Positions 1 through 9,177 are shown, counted from the first letter of the stretch. The stretch is DNA of 36,988 bases from Candidatus Binatus sp. (GCF_036567905.1 NZ_DATCTO010000029.1:1-36988); one strand, 5' to 3'. Translations and numbers: made by a program. Notes: a model not told the origin generated them from the sequence alone.

Positions 1-114
1 CCCGGCGCGTCCGCCGCCGCATCCGCGACCTCCGACGGCGTCACGTCATCGGCCGTGGCGCCAGCGGCCGCGCCGCCCGCGGCGGGGGCGATAGTGCCGC
101 CGCCGAAGAAATAG
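1..114 (+). CDS. C-terminal tail of an upstream protein, cut by the window edge
   Basis: The first reading frame is open from base 1 to a TAG at 112-114 and encodes an Ala/Pro-rich, low-complexity tail ending in PPPKK. This composition suits a disordered C-terminus or linker, but no domain is visible. GTG of the next gene follows 19 bases after the stop, so the two could share a transcript. A chance open frame in GC-rich DNA is the alternative, so confidence is limited. Confidence 0.4.
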   Translation, partial: PGASAAASATSDGVTSSAVAPAAAPPAAGAIVPPPKK

Positions 115-133
115 CGCCGACCGATCGAACGCA

Positions 134-1153
134 GTGGCTGAGCCAATCAAATCGCAACCAGCCCGCACGCCGACCGAAGCCGACATTCGCGCCGAGAATC
201 TCACTCCGCAAGTCCGCCGCCATACCTGGATCAATATCGCGGGCCCGCTCGCCGCCATTTCTCTCGGAATTTTCGCGGCTGCGATGTACCTGCGGCCCAT
301 CGATGTCCTGCGCTGGATTCAGATCTCGCGCCTGGGATGGTCTGGGGTGACGCAGAACGATCTTGCGCTCAAGGACGGCCTCATCACTTACCTCATCACC
401 GGCGGCTATTCGGAAATGGAGCCGGTCGTGATGATTCACGGGCTCGGTCCGAACGCCGCGCTCGTGTGGCGCGGGATCATGCCGCCGGTTGCCGACGCGC
501 ACTACAAAGTGATCGCGCCCAACCTGCCCGGCTTCGCCTCATCCGATCACAAGCAGGTCAATTATTCGATCGCGTACCAGGCCGGGGCGGTCGCGCAGAT
601 GATCGACGAGATGAAGCTCGATCACGTCAACCTGGTCGGCAACGATCTCGGCGCCGACGTCGCGCTCTACTACGCCGTCGAGCACCCGGACAAAGTCGAA
701 CGGATGGTCCTGGTGTCGGGCGGCCTGGTGGGTGCGCGCGGCGCCGAAAAGCTTCGCAAGGGGATGCTGCCGACGACGGTCGAGGCGATCCGCGCGCAGG
801 TCGAGGCGAGCTTCTTCGATTTGCCCCCGATGCCCGAATTCATTTACCAGCGCATGATGGTTGAACTCAGCAGCGACCTTCAGGCCGAGACCGACATGAT
901 CAATTCCGTGCCCCGCGACGAGGCGCACATCCGCTCCAAACTAGGCCAGGTCTTCAACACGCTCACGATCATAATCTGGGGCGCGAAAAATCCGTTCTTC
1001 TCAGCCGCCGAAGGCGAGGCGCTGCACGCCGCGATGCCCGGTTCGGCCACGGTAGTCTTCAAGACCTCCGGCGCCTACCCTCAACTGGAGCATCCCGACG
1101 ATTTCGCCGAGTCGCTGATCTTCGTAATCAAGCAGGAAGAAGGCGGCCGCTAG
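134..1153 (+). CDS. Membrane-anchored alpha/beta hydrolase with Asp-type nucleophile elbow
   Basis: This is a 339-residue alpha/beta-hydrolase-fold protein starting at GTG 134. A hydrophobic segment at about residues 33-53 looks like an N-terminal membrane anchor. The oxyanion-hole motif HG lies at 102-103, the nucleophile elbow reads G-N-D-L-G with Asp171, and a late His320 (LEHPDD) fits the catalytic His. An Asp nucleophile is characteristic of the epoxide hydrolase and haloalkane dehalogenase branch rather than of esterases, so hydrolysis of an epoxide, halide or C-C bond is more likely than ester cleavage. The substrate cannot be read from the sequence. It converges on the carboxylesterase gene and no operon partner is evident. 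Confidence 0.85.
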   Translation: MAEPIKSQPARTPTEADIRAENLTPQVRRHTWINIAGPLAAISLGIFAAAMYLRPIDVLRWIQISRLGWSGVTQNDLALKDGLITYLITGGYSEMEPVVMIHGLGPNAALVWRGIMPPVADAHYKVIAPNLPGFASSDHKQVNYSIAYQAGAVAQMIDEMKLDHVNLVGNDLGADVALYYAVEHPDKVERMVLVSGGLVGARGAEKLRKGMLPTTVEAIRAQVEASFFDLPPMPEFIYQRMMVELSSDLQAETDMINSVPRDEAHIRSKLGQVFNTLTIIIWGAKNPFFSAAEGEALHAAMPGSATVVFKTSGAYPQLEHPDDFAESLIFVIKQEEGGR

Positions 1154-1167
1154 CTGTTGTAACAGGC

Positions 1168-1204
1168 CCCTTCGCCGGAGGTTACCCTGAGCATGGTCGA
1201 AGGG
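1168..1204. terminator. Inverted repeat between convergent genes
   Basis: The arms CCCTTCG (1168-1174) and CGAAGGG (1198-1204) can form a stem with a 23-base loop in the short gap between two convergent genes. It may act as a bidirectional terminator or be a copy of a dispersed intergenic repeat. No T-run follows on either strand, so the terminator reading is tentative. Confidence 0.3.
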
Positions 1205-1222
1205 CTTAGGGGTTAGGTTGGC

Positions 1223-2896
1223 TCAGAAACCGTTCCAGAACGAATCACACTGGTGAAAGGCGTTAAAATCTGACTCGACCATCGGCGTCGGCGGGACCAA
1301 CGATTGGAACTCATCGGTTGCCGCGCTGTAATTCGGCCACGTTGGCTCACCACCCGAGTTTGGGTTTAGTGTCTTCGCGAACTGGGTCCAGTAGCCGATC
1401 ATCGCGTCGGAGAGCGCCTGCTGGTCGGTCGTAAACGGGAAAACCGCCCCTGTTACAAGCATTAGGTATTGAATCTCAGCAGCGTGAAAGGCACCCAGCG
1501 GAAAGGTTACCCCCGCTACAGTACCCGGAGGCGCGTGCTCGTCATTGAACTCGTATGCATAGGTCGTCACGAATTTCGACAATAGCCGATCCGCATTGCG
1601 CGCTGGACAGCTGAAGACTCCATCGGTACCCGAGGCGGCCAATGCCAGATCGCCGCTAGGGTAACTGGCATAGGGATAGAGTCCCAATACGTACGATTCC
1701 AATTCCGTTGTCCACAGCGCAGCGACCGCAGCCGCGTATTCGCTGTAGGTCAGTATAGGATTCCCCGCTAAGTCGTACTCACCAGCGACGAAGTACCTGT
1801 ATTCATCATGATTGGTGCCCGCAATCACCGGCACTTTATTGAACTTGCCGCTGGTGAACGCCGCCGTCGGCGTCTGAGCAAGCACTTTTCCATCCACGAA
1901 GGGATACAATACGCCTGCCTCTGCTGCGACCAACGTGGCGGCCGGCACTGCCCGCAGGCAAGCAGCCGTCTGGCTGGAGCATCCGACACTTATCGCGACG
2001 GAGTCGCCTGACGGAGCAAAGCCATTGGTTGTCTCTGCAGTCTTTATCGGCATGATAGCAGTAAAGTAGTCCTGGAATTCTGTATACGATCCGCTCTCAG
2101 CTATCGCGCCGCGGAAGAGATGTTTCGCGGTCGGAGACGCAAGATTGCAATAAATGCTCTGCCCGCCCGCCGACTCGCCGAATATGGTTACTGCTTTCGG
2201 GTCGCCGCCAAAGGCCTTGATGTTCTCCCGAACCCACTTGAGCGCGAATTGCTGATCCATCAACCCATAGTTGCCACTTTCATGGTGTTCGGCGTCCAGC
2301 CCGGACTGGGCAAGGAATCCCAACACACCCAGGCGGTAGTTGATCGTGACCACGATCACTGCTTGGTTCACGAGCGGCGTCGGGTCGTAAAGGTCGCCGC
2401 CGCCGGTCGTAAGTCCTCCCCCATGAATCCAAACCATCACGGGCAGTGCGCTTGATTTCTTGCTTACGGCGGCCGTCTCGCCGCCGGCTTGTTCCACCGC
2501 GTTGCGGGGTTCGGAGCCGGCCGGCGTGTAAACATTCAGGAACAGGCAGTCCTCGCTGCCGGTCGGTCCAGGCTGCGTGCACTCACTACCGAATTGAGTC
2601 GCGTCGAAAGTTCCTCCCGTAAATTTCCCGAAAGCCTTGGGCGGCAGCCAGCGCAGAGACCCCGCGGGAGGCTTGGCGTACGGGATGCCGAGAAATTCGT
2701 CGACGCCATCAACCGTTGCGCCAAGCACCACTCCGCTTCGAGTAATAGCAAATGGTTCCTGGTATGACGCCGTCTTGGCCGACGCGATCGCTGCCGGGCC
2801 CAGCGTGAATGCGCAGAGAGCGGCCAATCCGAAAACAAGTTCAGCAGTAAACCCACAGCGTTCGAGCCGCTCGTTCGCCTGCTCGGTGTTCTTCAT
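1223..2896 (-). CDS. Secreted type-B carboxylesterase (para-nitrobenzyl esterase family)
   Basis: A full-length carboxylesterase family B hydrolase that cleaves carboxylic esters and is probably periplasmic or extracellular. Counted from the upstream GTG at 2920 (565 residues), the oxyanion motif HGGG is at 166-169, the nucleophile motif G-E-S-A-G at 248-252 (Ser250), a candidate acid Glu373 lies in NHDEY, and the His is His479 in GAFHAAEI. The N-terminus has a hydrophobic stretch ending in ASA, a signal peptide. I prefer the internal ATG at 2896 (557 residues) because GGAG lies 11 bases upstream of it, whereas the GTG at 2920 has no clear ribosome binding site. It may follow the secreted unknown gene upstream on the same strand. 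Confidence 0.9.
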   Translation of the reverse strand: MKNTEQANERLERCGFTAELVFGLAALCAFTLGPAAIASAKTASYQEPFAITRSGVVLGATVDGVDEFLGIPYAKPPAGSLRWLPPKAFGKFTGGTFDATQFGSECTQPGPTGSEDCLFLNVYTPAGSEPRNAVEQAGGETAAVSKKSSALPVMVWIHGGGLTTGGGDLYDPTPLVNQAVIVVTINYRLGVLGFLAQSGLDAEHHESGNYGLMDQQFALKWVRENIKAFGGDPKAVTIFGESAGGQSIYCNLASPTAKHLFRGAIAESGSYTEFQDYFTAIMPIKTAETTNGFAPSGDSVAISVGCSSQTAACLRAVPAATLVAAEAGVLYPFVDGKVLAQTPTAAFTSGKFNKVPVIAGTNHDEYRYFVAGEYDLAGNPILTYSEYAAAVAALWTTELESYVLGLYPYASYPSGDLALAASGTDGVFSCPARNADRLLSKFVTTYAYEFNDEHAPPGTVAGVTFPLGAFHAAEIQYLMLVTGAVFPFTTDQQALSDAMIGYWTQFAKTLNPNSGGEPTWPNYSAATDEFQSLVPPTPMVESDFNAFHQCDSFWNGF

Positions 2897-3016
2897 CCGT
2901 TTTGAATCTCCAATCGACACTTTGACATACGCTGGACGCCCTCCCGCCGCAAGATGGTTTTTTGCCCGCTGCTCTTTCAGCGGAGCCGCAATTTCGATCA
3001 GCGAGCCGTAGGGCGG

Positions 3017-3049
3017 GACGGATGGTGAAGGCGCATCTCACCATCCGTC
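3017..3049 (-). terminator. Perfect 12-bp stem-loop between two minus-strand genes
   Basis: Arms GACGGATGGTGA (3017-3028) and TCACCATCCGTC (3038-3049) form a perfect 12-bp stem with a 9-base loop. It lies 15 bases beyond the stop of the secreted unknown gene and before the carboxylesterase. No T-run follows on the minus strand, so it may be an mRNA-stabilising hairpin or attenuator rather than a classical intrinsic terminator. Confidence 0.5.
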
Positions 3050-3064
3050 GGGCATGTACCTGGT

Positions 3065-4114
3065 TCAGGGCAGGCGTGCGCGCACGACGCAGTGGCCATC
3101 GGTCGGATCAAGCTTGCCCTTGGTCCATAGGCGGTCCCAATGTAGCAGACTAATATCCCGGTTAGGGTAGGGGGTCACTCGGACACATCGGCAGTTGGCA
3201 TCTTTTAGCGGCACGTTCATCACCATATATTCGGTGACCACGGACTGTTCGAGCGCTTGGGCGGCGGTGAGGGGAACGTTTCCTCCTTTGCTTACGAGGT
3301 AACTGTCTTCGACTGAGTAGCCCAGGCCGGAAAAGGCTGGCCCGATCCCGTACAGATCATAGAGAACGTTGGCCCCCGTGGTGCTGGTAGTGGGCAGGAA
3401 GGGAGTGCCGGTAAATTGAAAGATGGTGGCGCCGGTATCGACAGCGTTTTGCAACACCAATGGGACCTGTGTGTTTTCCTGGTCGGAAAAACCCTGAGAA
3501 GCACAGTACACCCGTTGGTCAACCGGATAGGTTGAGTCGAGATCGGGCGTGGGGCAGTCGGCGGGCGTGTATCCCATCAAGTCCGCCAGATCCGAAGTTG
3601 CCATCGCGAATACATTCGGCCAGCTGGCCATTCTCGGCTGCACCTGGCTGGGGTCCGAGGGTTTGCAGCGCATTGCCACCAGATCGTAAGTGCTGGAACC
3701 GGGATCATCGCTGCCCACAAAATGCGCGTCGTCTATCGCCGGCAGTGCCGGCTGGTAGAGTTTGGTTGCGCTCATGAATGCGCGAGCCTGAACGAGTTTG
3801 CCCTGGTAGACTTTGTCCGTCCTTCCGATGTTGGTTACCGGGGCGGGTTTGTTGGTGAACAACACTCGCGTGAAATCGTCGTTAATGGCAAAGCCGGTAA
3901 TGGGATCGGAGACCCGCGTGTTGTCGACCACCGTCGCGGGCGGCGGCGCTGCCTGCGCCTCGGCTGTGAAACCCGGACTGCAGGGTGTTGTACCAAGCGC
4001 AGCGGCGGCGATAAACGCAGCCAGTAGCGCCGTCGCCCGTCGTTCGCTTCCGGGGCGCCGCTGAGCGATTAGAGACTTACAACCAGCGCTCATCTTCCTT
4101 ATTGCTGTCTTCAT
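3065..4114 (-). CDS. Secreted protein of unknown function
   Basis: A 349-residue protein I do not recognise. A long basic N-terminal stretch (about residues 1-27) precedes a hydrophobic segment with Ala-rich cleavage-like sequence ending near AEAQA (about residue 55), so export is likely. The mature part is rich in Asp, Thr and Pro, contains several scattered Cys (for example RCK, DCP and CRC), and has no repeat or transmembrane helix. The ATG at 4114 is well supported: AAAGGGGG lies about 6 bases upstream. It could share a transcript with the carboxylesterase downstream, which would suggest a role in extracytoplasmic substrate handling, but that rests on position only. Confidence 0.75.
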   Translation of the reverse strand: MKTAIRKMSAGCKSLIAQRRPGSERRATALLAAFIAAAALGTTPCSPGFTAEAQAAPPPATVVDNTRVSDPITGFAINDDFTRVLFTNKPAPVTNIGRTDKVYQGKLVQARAFMSATKLYQPALPAIDDAHFVGSDDPGSSTYDLVAMRCKPSDPSQVQPRMASWPNVFAMATSDLADLMGYTPADCPTPDLDSTYPVDQRVYCASQGFSDQENTQVPLVLQNAVDTGATIFQFTGTPFLPTTSTTGANVLYDLYGIGPAFSGLGYSVEDSYLVSKGGNVPLTAAQALEQSVVTEYMVMNVPLKDANCRCVRVTPYPNRDISLLHWDRLWTKGKLDPTDGHCVVRARLP

Positions 4115-4332
4115 GGTTTCCCCCTTTTAGAACTGCGCAACTGGCTAAGCAACCACTGGGCCATCCGCCGGACTTCGGGCAAGCTTGAAGAAGCGCTCGG
4201 GACGGGGAGCCGAAAGTTGCGGAATCGTCACTTGGGTGTCGCAGTCTGGGGCATGGCCGCCGCGGCTTGCGCGGCGCGCGGTCGTCTGCGATAAGCGAGT
4301 TTGAAATTCAAGCCCGCGAGGAATCGACGACG
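4115..4332. other. Intergenic region between divergent genes
   Basis: This 218-base gap separates the divergent secreted unknown gene and the glutathione S-transferase gene. The strong AAAGGGGG Shine-Dalgarno of the minus gene and GAGGA (about 4317-4321) of the plus gene are visible. I see no convincing sigma-70 or sigma-54 promoter, repeat or RNA gene. The reading frame continuing upstream of 4333 lacks its own ribosome binding site and is not taken as coding. Confidence 0.4.
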
Positions 4333-4980
4333 ATGAAGCTCTACAACATGAATCTCTCCAACTTCGCCACCAAGTGCCGGCTCGTCATCTACGAAAAGGG
4401 ACTCAAGATCGAGATGGCGCCGATCCCCGGCGGCGATCTCCACTCCGCGGAATACGCGAAGGTCAATCCGCTCGGTAAAACCCCGGCGCTCGACGCCGAC
4501 GGCCTGCTCATCCCCGAGTCCGAGGTTATCAACGAGTATCTCGAGGACAAGTACCCGACTCCGCCGCTGCTTCCCAAGAGCCCCGAGGGCCGCGCCAAAG
4601 TGCGAATCCTGACCCGATTCCACGACCTCTACCTCGAACCTCCCCTGCGCGCGCTGTTTGACCAGATGAATCCGAAAACTCGCGACGAAAAGCTCGTCGG
4701 CGAGAAGGTGACCGACTTCAAGAACCGCCTCGACCAGCTCGAAAAGATGCTCGCCGAGGGCGGCTTCGCCTGCGGCGCCGACTTCACGCTCGCCGATTGT
4801 GCGCTCGCGCCCACGATGTTTTTCGTGACCAACCTGATGCCTGTCTTCGGCGTCATACCGCTGGACGGACATCCGAAACTCGCGGCATGGTGGACCCGCG
4901 TCCAGTCCCGCCCGTCGGTAAAGAAGGGCCTCGCCGAGATGGCCGAAGCGCTGGCTGCGATGCAGCGCGGCAGCCGCTAG
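4333..4980 (+). CDS. Glutathione S-transferase family protein
   Basis: A 215-residue cytosolic GST-fold protein expected to conjugate or otherwise use glutathione. The N-terminal thioredoxin-like domain begins MKLYNMNLSNFATK, followed by the G-site segment GKTPALD and the conserved P-E-S that binds the gamma-glutamyl group. The all-helical C-terminal domain occupies about residues 85-215. ATG 4333 is chosen because GAGGA precedes it by about 11 bases and because the canonical beta strand starts there; an upstream in-frame ATG at 4267 would add 22 unrelated residues. The next gene starts 94 bases downstream, so co-transcription with the hydrolase is plausible. Substrate unknown. Confidence 0.9.
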   Translation: MKLYNMNLSNFATKCRLVIYEKGLKIEMAPIPGGDLHSAEYAKVNPLGKTPALDADGLLIPESEVINEYLEDKYPTPPLLPKSPEGRAKVRILTRFHDLYLEPPLRALFDQMNPKTRDEKLVGEKVTDFKNRLDQLEKMLAEGGFACGADFTLADCALAPTMFFVTNLMPVFGVIPLDGHPKLAAWWTRVQSRPSVKKGLAEMAEALAAMQRGSR

Positions 4981-5074
4981 GAACTCGTCTCGCGATTTTT
5001 CATCGGTTGAAAAAAAGGCGGGGGCATCCACCGCGATGCTCCCGCTATCGCCACACCACGAGGATGAACTGACT

Positions 5075-5836
5075 ATGGCTTATCTCGATCGCGATGGCGT
5101 GCGCATCTACTACGAACAACGCGGCGCCGGGCCCGCCGTTCTGCTCTCGCACGGCTACAGCGCCAGCGCGCGCATGTGGCAGGGCCAGATGGATGCGCTG
5201 TCGGACCGCTACCACCTGATCGCCTGGGATATGCGCGGCCACGACCGCTCCGATTCGCCCGACGATCCGGCGCTCTATTCGCACGAAGCCACCATCGCCG
5301 ATATGGCCGCGGTGCTCGACGCTTGCGGCGCGAGTCGCGCCGTCATCGCCGGCTTGTCGCTGGGCGGCTTCATGTCGCTGGCGTTTCATCTGGCCCGTCC
5401 CGCGCGCACGACAGCGCTGATGCTGTTCGACACCGGGCCAGGCTACAAGAAAGACGACGGGCGCGAGGGATGGAACCGGCTCGCGGAAAGCATGGCGGTG
5501 GCGTACGAGAAAAAAGGACTCGCCGCCGCCGGCGCCAGCGCCGAAGTGAGCGTTGCCCGCCATCGCAGCGCGCAAGGGCTGGCGCATGCGGCGCGCGGGA
5601 TGCTGGCGCAGAAGGACGCCCGCGTGATCGAATCGCTCCCGGCAATCACGCTGCCGACGCTGGTGCTGGTCGGCGAAAACGACAAGCAGTTCCGGCCGTC
5701 GGCCGATTACATGTCAGCAAAGATTCCCGGCGCGGAAAAAGTGATCCTCGAGCAAGCGGGTCACGCCGCCAATATCGATCGGCCCGCCGCGTTCAACGCC
5801 GCTGTGCGCGCATTCCTCGATCGTGTGACCGCGTAG
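5075..5836 (+). CDS. Alpha/beta hydrolase with Ser nucleophile
   Basis: A 253-residue soluble alpha/beta hydrolase. The oxyanion motif is HGYSAS (26-31), the nucleophile elbow is G-L-S-L-G with Ser95, the acid is Asp203 in GENDKQF and the base is His230 in QAGHAAN, so the triad is complete. It resembles the esterase/lactonase/meta-cleavage hydrolase branch such as 3-oxoadipate enol-lactonase-like proteins, but the substrate cannot be assigned. The ATG at 5075 starts at the canonical MAYLDRDGVRIYYE; GAGG lies about 12 bases upstream. It follows the GST gene on the same strand. Confidence 0.9.
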   Translation: MAYLDRDGVRIYYEQRGAGPAVLLSHGYSASARMWQGQMDALSDRYHLIAWDMRGHDRSDSPDDPALYSHEATIADMAAVLDACGASRAVIAGLSLGGFMSLAFHLARPARTTALMLFDTGPGYKKDDGREGWNRLAESMAVAYEKKGLAAAGASAEVSVARHRSAQGLAHAARGMLAQKDARVIESLPAITLPTLVLVGENDKQFRPSADYMSAKIPGAEKVILEQAGHAANIDRPAAFNAAVRAFLDRVTA

Positions 5837-5945
5837 CCGCAAGCGTCGAGCGCCGGTTCGCTTCATTGTCGATGACCTTCTGGAGAACCGCGCCGCGAAT
5901 CGGCATTATGTAGCTTGGTTGCTGATTGGGGCTGCATCATCCGGT

Positions 5946-5961
5946 TGGCGACAAGTCTGCA
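5946..5961 (+). promoter_or_regulatory. Candidate sigma-54 (-24/-12) promoter of glgP, weak
   Basis: The sequence TGGCGACAAGTCTGCA has GG and GC separated by exactly 10 bases, as in the sigma-54 consensus TGGCACG-N4-TTGCW, with departures at positions 5, 6, 7 and 12. The predicted start of transcription is near 5972, about 43 bases before the glgP ATG. It is weaker than the elements at 9381 and 28293 and is listed because of position and matching spacing. Confidence 0.4.
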
Positions 5962-6014
5962 AACCTGATTGGTAAGGAGGCTGCTCCGAGAATCCTCGAA
6001 GGACCGACGCAAGA

Positions 6015-8462
6015 ATGGCTGTTCCTCCTCTTTCTGAAGTTAATCGCAACCTGTTCAACAAGCTGGTCGATCATCACATCCGTTTCTCGCTGGCCAAGCG
6101 GCGGGGCGAGTTGTCCAAGCATGACTGGTATCGCGCGACGGCGCTGGTGGTTCGCGACATGCTGGTCGAAAAAATGCTGGCGACGCGCTTGCGTTTCGAT
6201 CGCAACAATTCCAAGAAGCTCTACTATCTGTCGCTCGAATTTCTGATCGGCCGCTCGCTGGAAAACAATCTCTACAACCTCGGCATCATCGACACCTGCC
6301 GCGATTTTCTGGCCGAAAACGGAATCGACCTGCAGGTCCTGTTCGATGAGGAGCCCGACGCGGCGCTGGGCAACGGCGGCCTGGGCCGGCTGGCTGCATG
6401 TTTTCTCGATTCGTTGGCGACGCTCGATCTGCCCGGCTACGCGTATGGCATCAACTACGAGTACGGGCTGTTCCGCCAGGAAATTCGCGGCGGTTACCAG
6501 GTCGAGCGACCCGACGCATGGCAGCGCGAAACCTCGCCGTGGCTGGTGGCGCGCCCGGAGCAGTCATGCCGGATTCCGGTTTACGGGCGAATCGAGCACC
6601 GCATCGATCGCAACGGCGAATACAATCCGGCCTGGGTGGATCGGCGCGAGTTGGTCGGGGTGCCGTCCGATCTGCCGATCGCGGGATTCGGCGGGCGCAC
6701 GGTGAACTTTGTCCGCCTGTATTCAGCCGGCGCGTCCGATGAATTCGACATGCAGATCTTCAACGCCGGCGATTACATGAAAGCCGTCGAGCAGAAGATG
6801 CTTTCCGAGACCATCTCGAAGGTGCTGTACCCGTCCGACGCGGTGGCTGCGGGCCGCGAGCTCAGGCTATTGCAGGAATACTTCTTTGTGGCCTGCGCGG
6901 TGCACGATATAGTGCGGGTATTCGTCGCTCGTGGTGAAGACTTCAGTGCTTTCCCGTCGCAAGTGGCTATTCAGCTCAATGACACTCATCCCGCATTGAC
7001 TATTGCGGAGTTGATGCGCGTTTTCATCGACGACTACAATCTCGAGTGGGCGGTGGCGTGGGAGATTACGCGCGACACGGTCGCATATACTAATCACACT
7101 CTTCTGCCTGAAGCGCTGGAGCGATGGCCGGTGAGCCTGCTTGAACGAGTCGTGCCGCGCCATCTGCAGATCATTTACGAGATCAATCGGCGCTTCCTGG
7201 CGGGCGCGGAGTTGGTTTGGCGCGACGATCCCGAACGCCTCAAGCGCGTTTCGATCGTCCAGGATGGCTACGAAAAACATGTCCGCATGGCGCATCTGGC
7301 GATCGTCGGCAGCCATTCGGTCAACGGCGTGTCAAAGTTGCACACCGAACTGGTCAAGACCCGCCTGGTGCCCGATTTTTATCAACTCTGGCCCGAGCGG
7401 TTCAGCAACAAGACCAACGGCGTCACGCAACGGCGATGGCTGTCGATGGCGAATCCGGGTCTTGCAAGCCTGCTCGACGCGACGATCGGTGCGGGATGGG
7501 CGACCGACCTCGCGCAGTTGAGCGCGGTCGAGAAATTCGCCGACGACGCCGAGTTTCAGCACCGCTTCGGGGCAATCAAGCGCGCCAACAAGGAGCGATT
7601 GGCCAGAATTGTGAATCGGCTTGCCGAGGTGGACATCGATCCTGCCGCGATGTTCGACATACAGGCCAAACGTATCCACGAATACAAACGCCAACTCCTG
7701 ATGGCGCTGGGAATCGTGCATCAGTACCTGCGGCTGGTCGATGACGGCGTCGAACCGCCGGTGCCGCGCACCTACCTGCTCGCCGGCAAGGCGGCGCCCG
7801 GCTATTGGGCGGCGAAAATGATCATCAAGTTGATCAACAGCCTCAGTCAAGTGATCAACAACGATCCGAAGACGCGCGAATTGATCAAGGTTGCCTTCCT
7901 GCCGGACTACCGGGTCTCGCTCGCGGAAAAAATCATCCCCGCCGCCGACGTTTCCGAACAGATTTCCACTGCCGGCCGCGAAGCATCCGGCACCGGCAAC
8001 ATGAAGTTCGCGATGAATGGTGCGCTGACGGTGGGGACGCTCGATGGCGCCAATATCGAGATTCGCGAAGCCGTCGGCGCGGAAAATATATTCATTTTTG
8101 GCCTGACCTCCGGCCAGATCGAGGAACTCGCGTCGAACGGTGGCTATCGGCCGCGCGCCTACTACGAGGCTGACCCGCGACTCAAGCGGGTGCTCGATGA
8201 GTTGGCGTCCGATCGCTTTTGTCCCGGCGAGGAGGGACTGTTCAGGTGGGTTCGCGACGCGCTGGTCAACCGCGATGACTATTTCCTGATGGCCGACTTC
8301 GGCGCATATATCGATATCCAGTCGCAGGTATCGACTGAGTATCAACATCCCCAGCTCTGGACGCGAAAGGCTATACTCAATCTCGCGCGGATTGGCGCGT
8401 TTTCGAGCGACCGGGCAGTTGCGGAATACGCTCGCGAGATATGGCATCTCGGCCAGGCATGA
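6015..8462 (+). CDS. glgP: Glycogen/starch phosphorylase
   Basis: An 815-residue PLP-dependent glycosyltransferase that releases glucose-1-phosphate from glycogen in the cytoplasm. Length matches the GT35 family. The PLP-binding Lys is Lys664 in the signature EASGTGNMKFAMNG, followed by GTLDGANIEI; the family stretches GNGGLGRLAACFLDS and QLNDTHPALTIAEL are also present. The ATG at 6015 has GAAGGA about 10 bases upstream and gives the normal N-terminus. No other glycogen gene is adjacent. A candidate sigma-54 promoter at 5946 and the neighbouring stress block suggest that glycogen breakdown is mobilised under energy limitation, which is inference. Confidence 0.97.
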   Translation: MAVPPLSEVNRNLFNKLVDHHIRFSLAKRRGELSKHDWYRATALVVRDMLVEKMLATRLRFDRNNSKKLYYLSLEFLIGRSLENNLYNLGIIDTCRDFLAENGIDLQVLFDEEPDAALGNGGLGRLAACFLDSLATLDLPGYAYGINYEYGLFRQEIRGGYQVERPDAWQRETSPWLVARPEQSCRIPVYGRIEHRIDRNGEYNPAWVDRRELVGVPSDLPIAGFGGRTVNFVRLYSAGASDEFDMQIFNAGDYMKAVEQKMLSETISKVLYPSDAVAAGRELRLLQEYFFVACAVHDIVRVFVARGEDFSAFPSQVAIQLNDTHPALTIAELMRVFIDDYNLEWAVAWEITRDTVAYTNHTLLPEALERWPVSLLERVVPRHLQIIYEINRRFLAGAELVWRDDPERLKRVSIVQDGYEKHVRMAHLAIVGSHSVNGVSKLHTELVKTRLVPDFYQLWPERFSNKTNGVTQRRWLSMANPGLASLLDATIGAGWATDLAQLSAVEKFADDAEFQHRFGAIKRANKERLARIVNRLAEVDIDPAAMFDIQAKRIHEYKRQLLMALGIVHQYLRLVDDGVEPPVPRTYLLAGKAAPGYWAAKMIIKLINSLSQVINNDPKTRELIKVAFLPDYRVSLAEKIIPAADVSEQISTAGREASGTGNMKFAMNGALTVGTLDGANIEIREAVGAENIFIFGLTSGQIEELASNGGYRPRAYYEADPRLKRVLDELASDRFCPGEEGLFRWVRDALVNRDDYFLMADFGAYIDIQSQVSTEYQHPQLWTRKAILNLARIGAFSSDRAVAEYAREIWHLGQA

Positions 8463-8592
8463 CTTGACCGGCGCCGAATCGAGCCGCGCGCGAAGTAACC
8501 CGTCAGGCATCCGCGATCAGCCTCAGGCCCAGCCTCGCCGCGGCGCCGTTGAGACAATGTGGTCGCATCGCGCCAGGGCGCAGGACGATCGC

Positions 8593-9177
8593 CTAAGGAT
8601 GCTTGCGGACCGGCCGCAGAATCTTTTGCAGCCATTCGCCGCCGATCGGGCCGGTCATCGACGGCCTTGCGCGATGCGGCGTCGCAGGCTCAGGGGTGGC
8701 GCGGTGGCCGGTGATCTGCTCGACGTGAATGCGGTAGAAGAACGCCGCCAGCGGGCGTTCTCTATCGTGCAGTATCGTTTTCGCGTACCCGGGCTCCCAC
8801 CAGATGGCGTTGCGTTCCAGCAGTTTTTTGCGCGCGAGTTCGCGAGCGCCGCGCCATTCGGGGATATTTGGCAGTTCCTCGTAGCGACCGAAGACGATGA
8901 CGCTCATCCACTGCTGCGGACTTACCACCTCGTCTGCTTCGACGCAGACCTTCGGGTTGGCGCGCATCCACTCGATCTTTTGCCCGACGGTGGAGAAGCT
9001 GTATAGATATTCATTGTCGTAGGCGAAATAGAACGGCACGACGTAGGGCTGCGATTTGTGGGCGCACGCCAGTCTCCCCAGATGCGCACGGGCCAGCAGG
9101 TCCAGACTCTCCTGCCTGCTCAGTTCCTGGATCAGCACGACTATGACGCTCCGGCCTCGGCCGCTATGACGCGGCAT
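8593..9177 (-). CDS. Pyridoxamine 5'-phosphate oxidase-like flavin-binding protein
   Basis: A 194-residue split-barrel FMN-binding protein of the PPOX family, closest in look to the NimA-like Pyridox_ox_2 group. Recognisable pieces are the opening LSRQESLDLLARAHLGRLAC, then PYVVPFYFAYDNEYLYSFST, GQKIEWMRANPKVCVEADEV and WMSVIVFGRYEEL. Such proteins bind FMN, F420 or haem and reduce small molecules. The start is uncertain: ATG 9177 has no Shine-Dalgarno, while GTG near 9132 begins close to the usual family N-terminus. The C-terminal 40 residues (Pro/Arg rich) extend beyond the barrel. It is divergent from the P-type ATPase operon and has its own strong sigma-54-type promoter at 9228-9243. Confidence 0.88.
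   Translation of the reverse strand: MPRHSGRGRSVIVVLIQELSRQESLDLLARAHLGRLACAHKSQPYVVPFYFAYDNEYLYSFSTVGQKIEWMRANPKVCVEADEVVSPQQWMSVIVFGRYEELPNIPEWRGARELARKKLLERNAIWWEPGYAKTILHDRERPLAAFFYRIHVEQITGHRATPEPATPHRARPSMTGPIGGEWLQKILRPVRKHP

Noticed and set aside
4228..5031. Minus-strand open frame (267 codons) opposite the GST gene
   Set aside because: It mirrors the GST codons; the plus-strand protein has clear family motifs and a ribosome binding site.
7332..8510. Long minus-strand open frame (392 codons) opposite glgP
   Set aside because: It is fully antisense to a complete glycogen phosphorylase with intact motifs, and its translation is His/Arg/Asp-rich without any domain; a GC-rich shadow frame.
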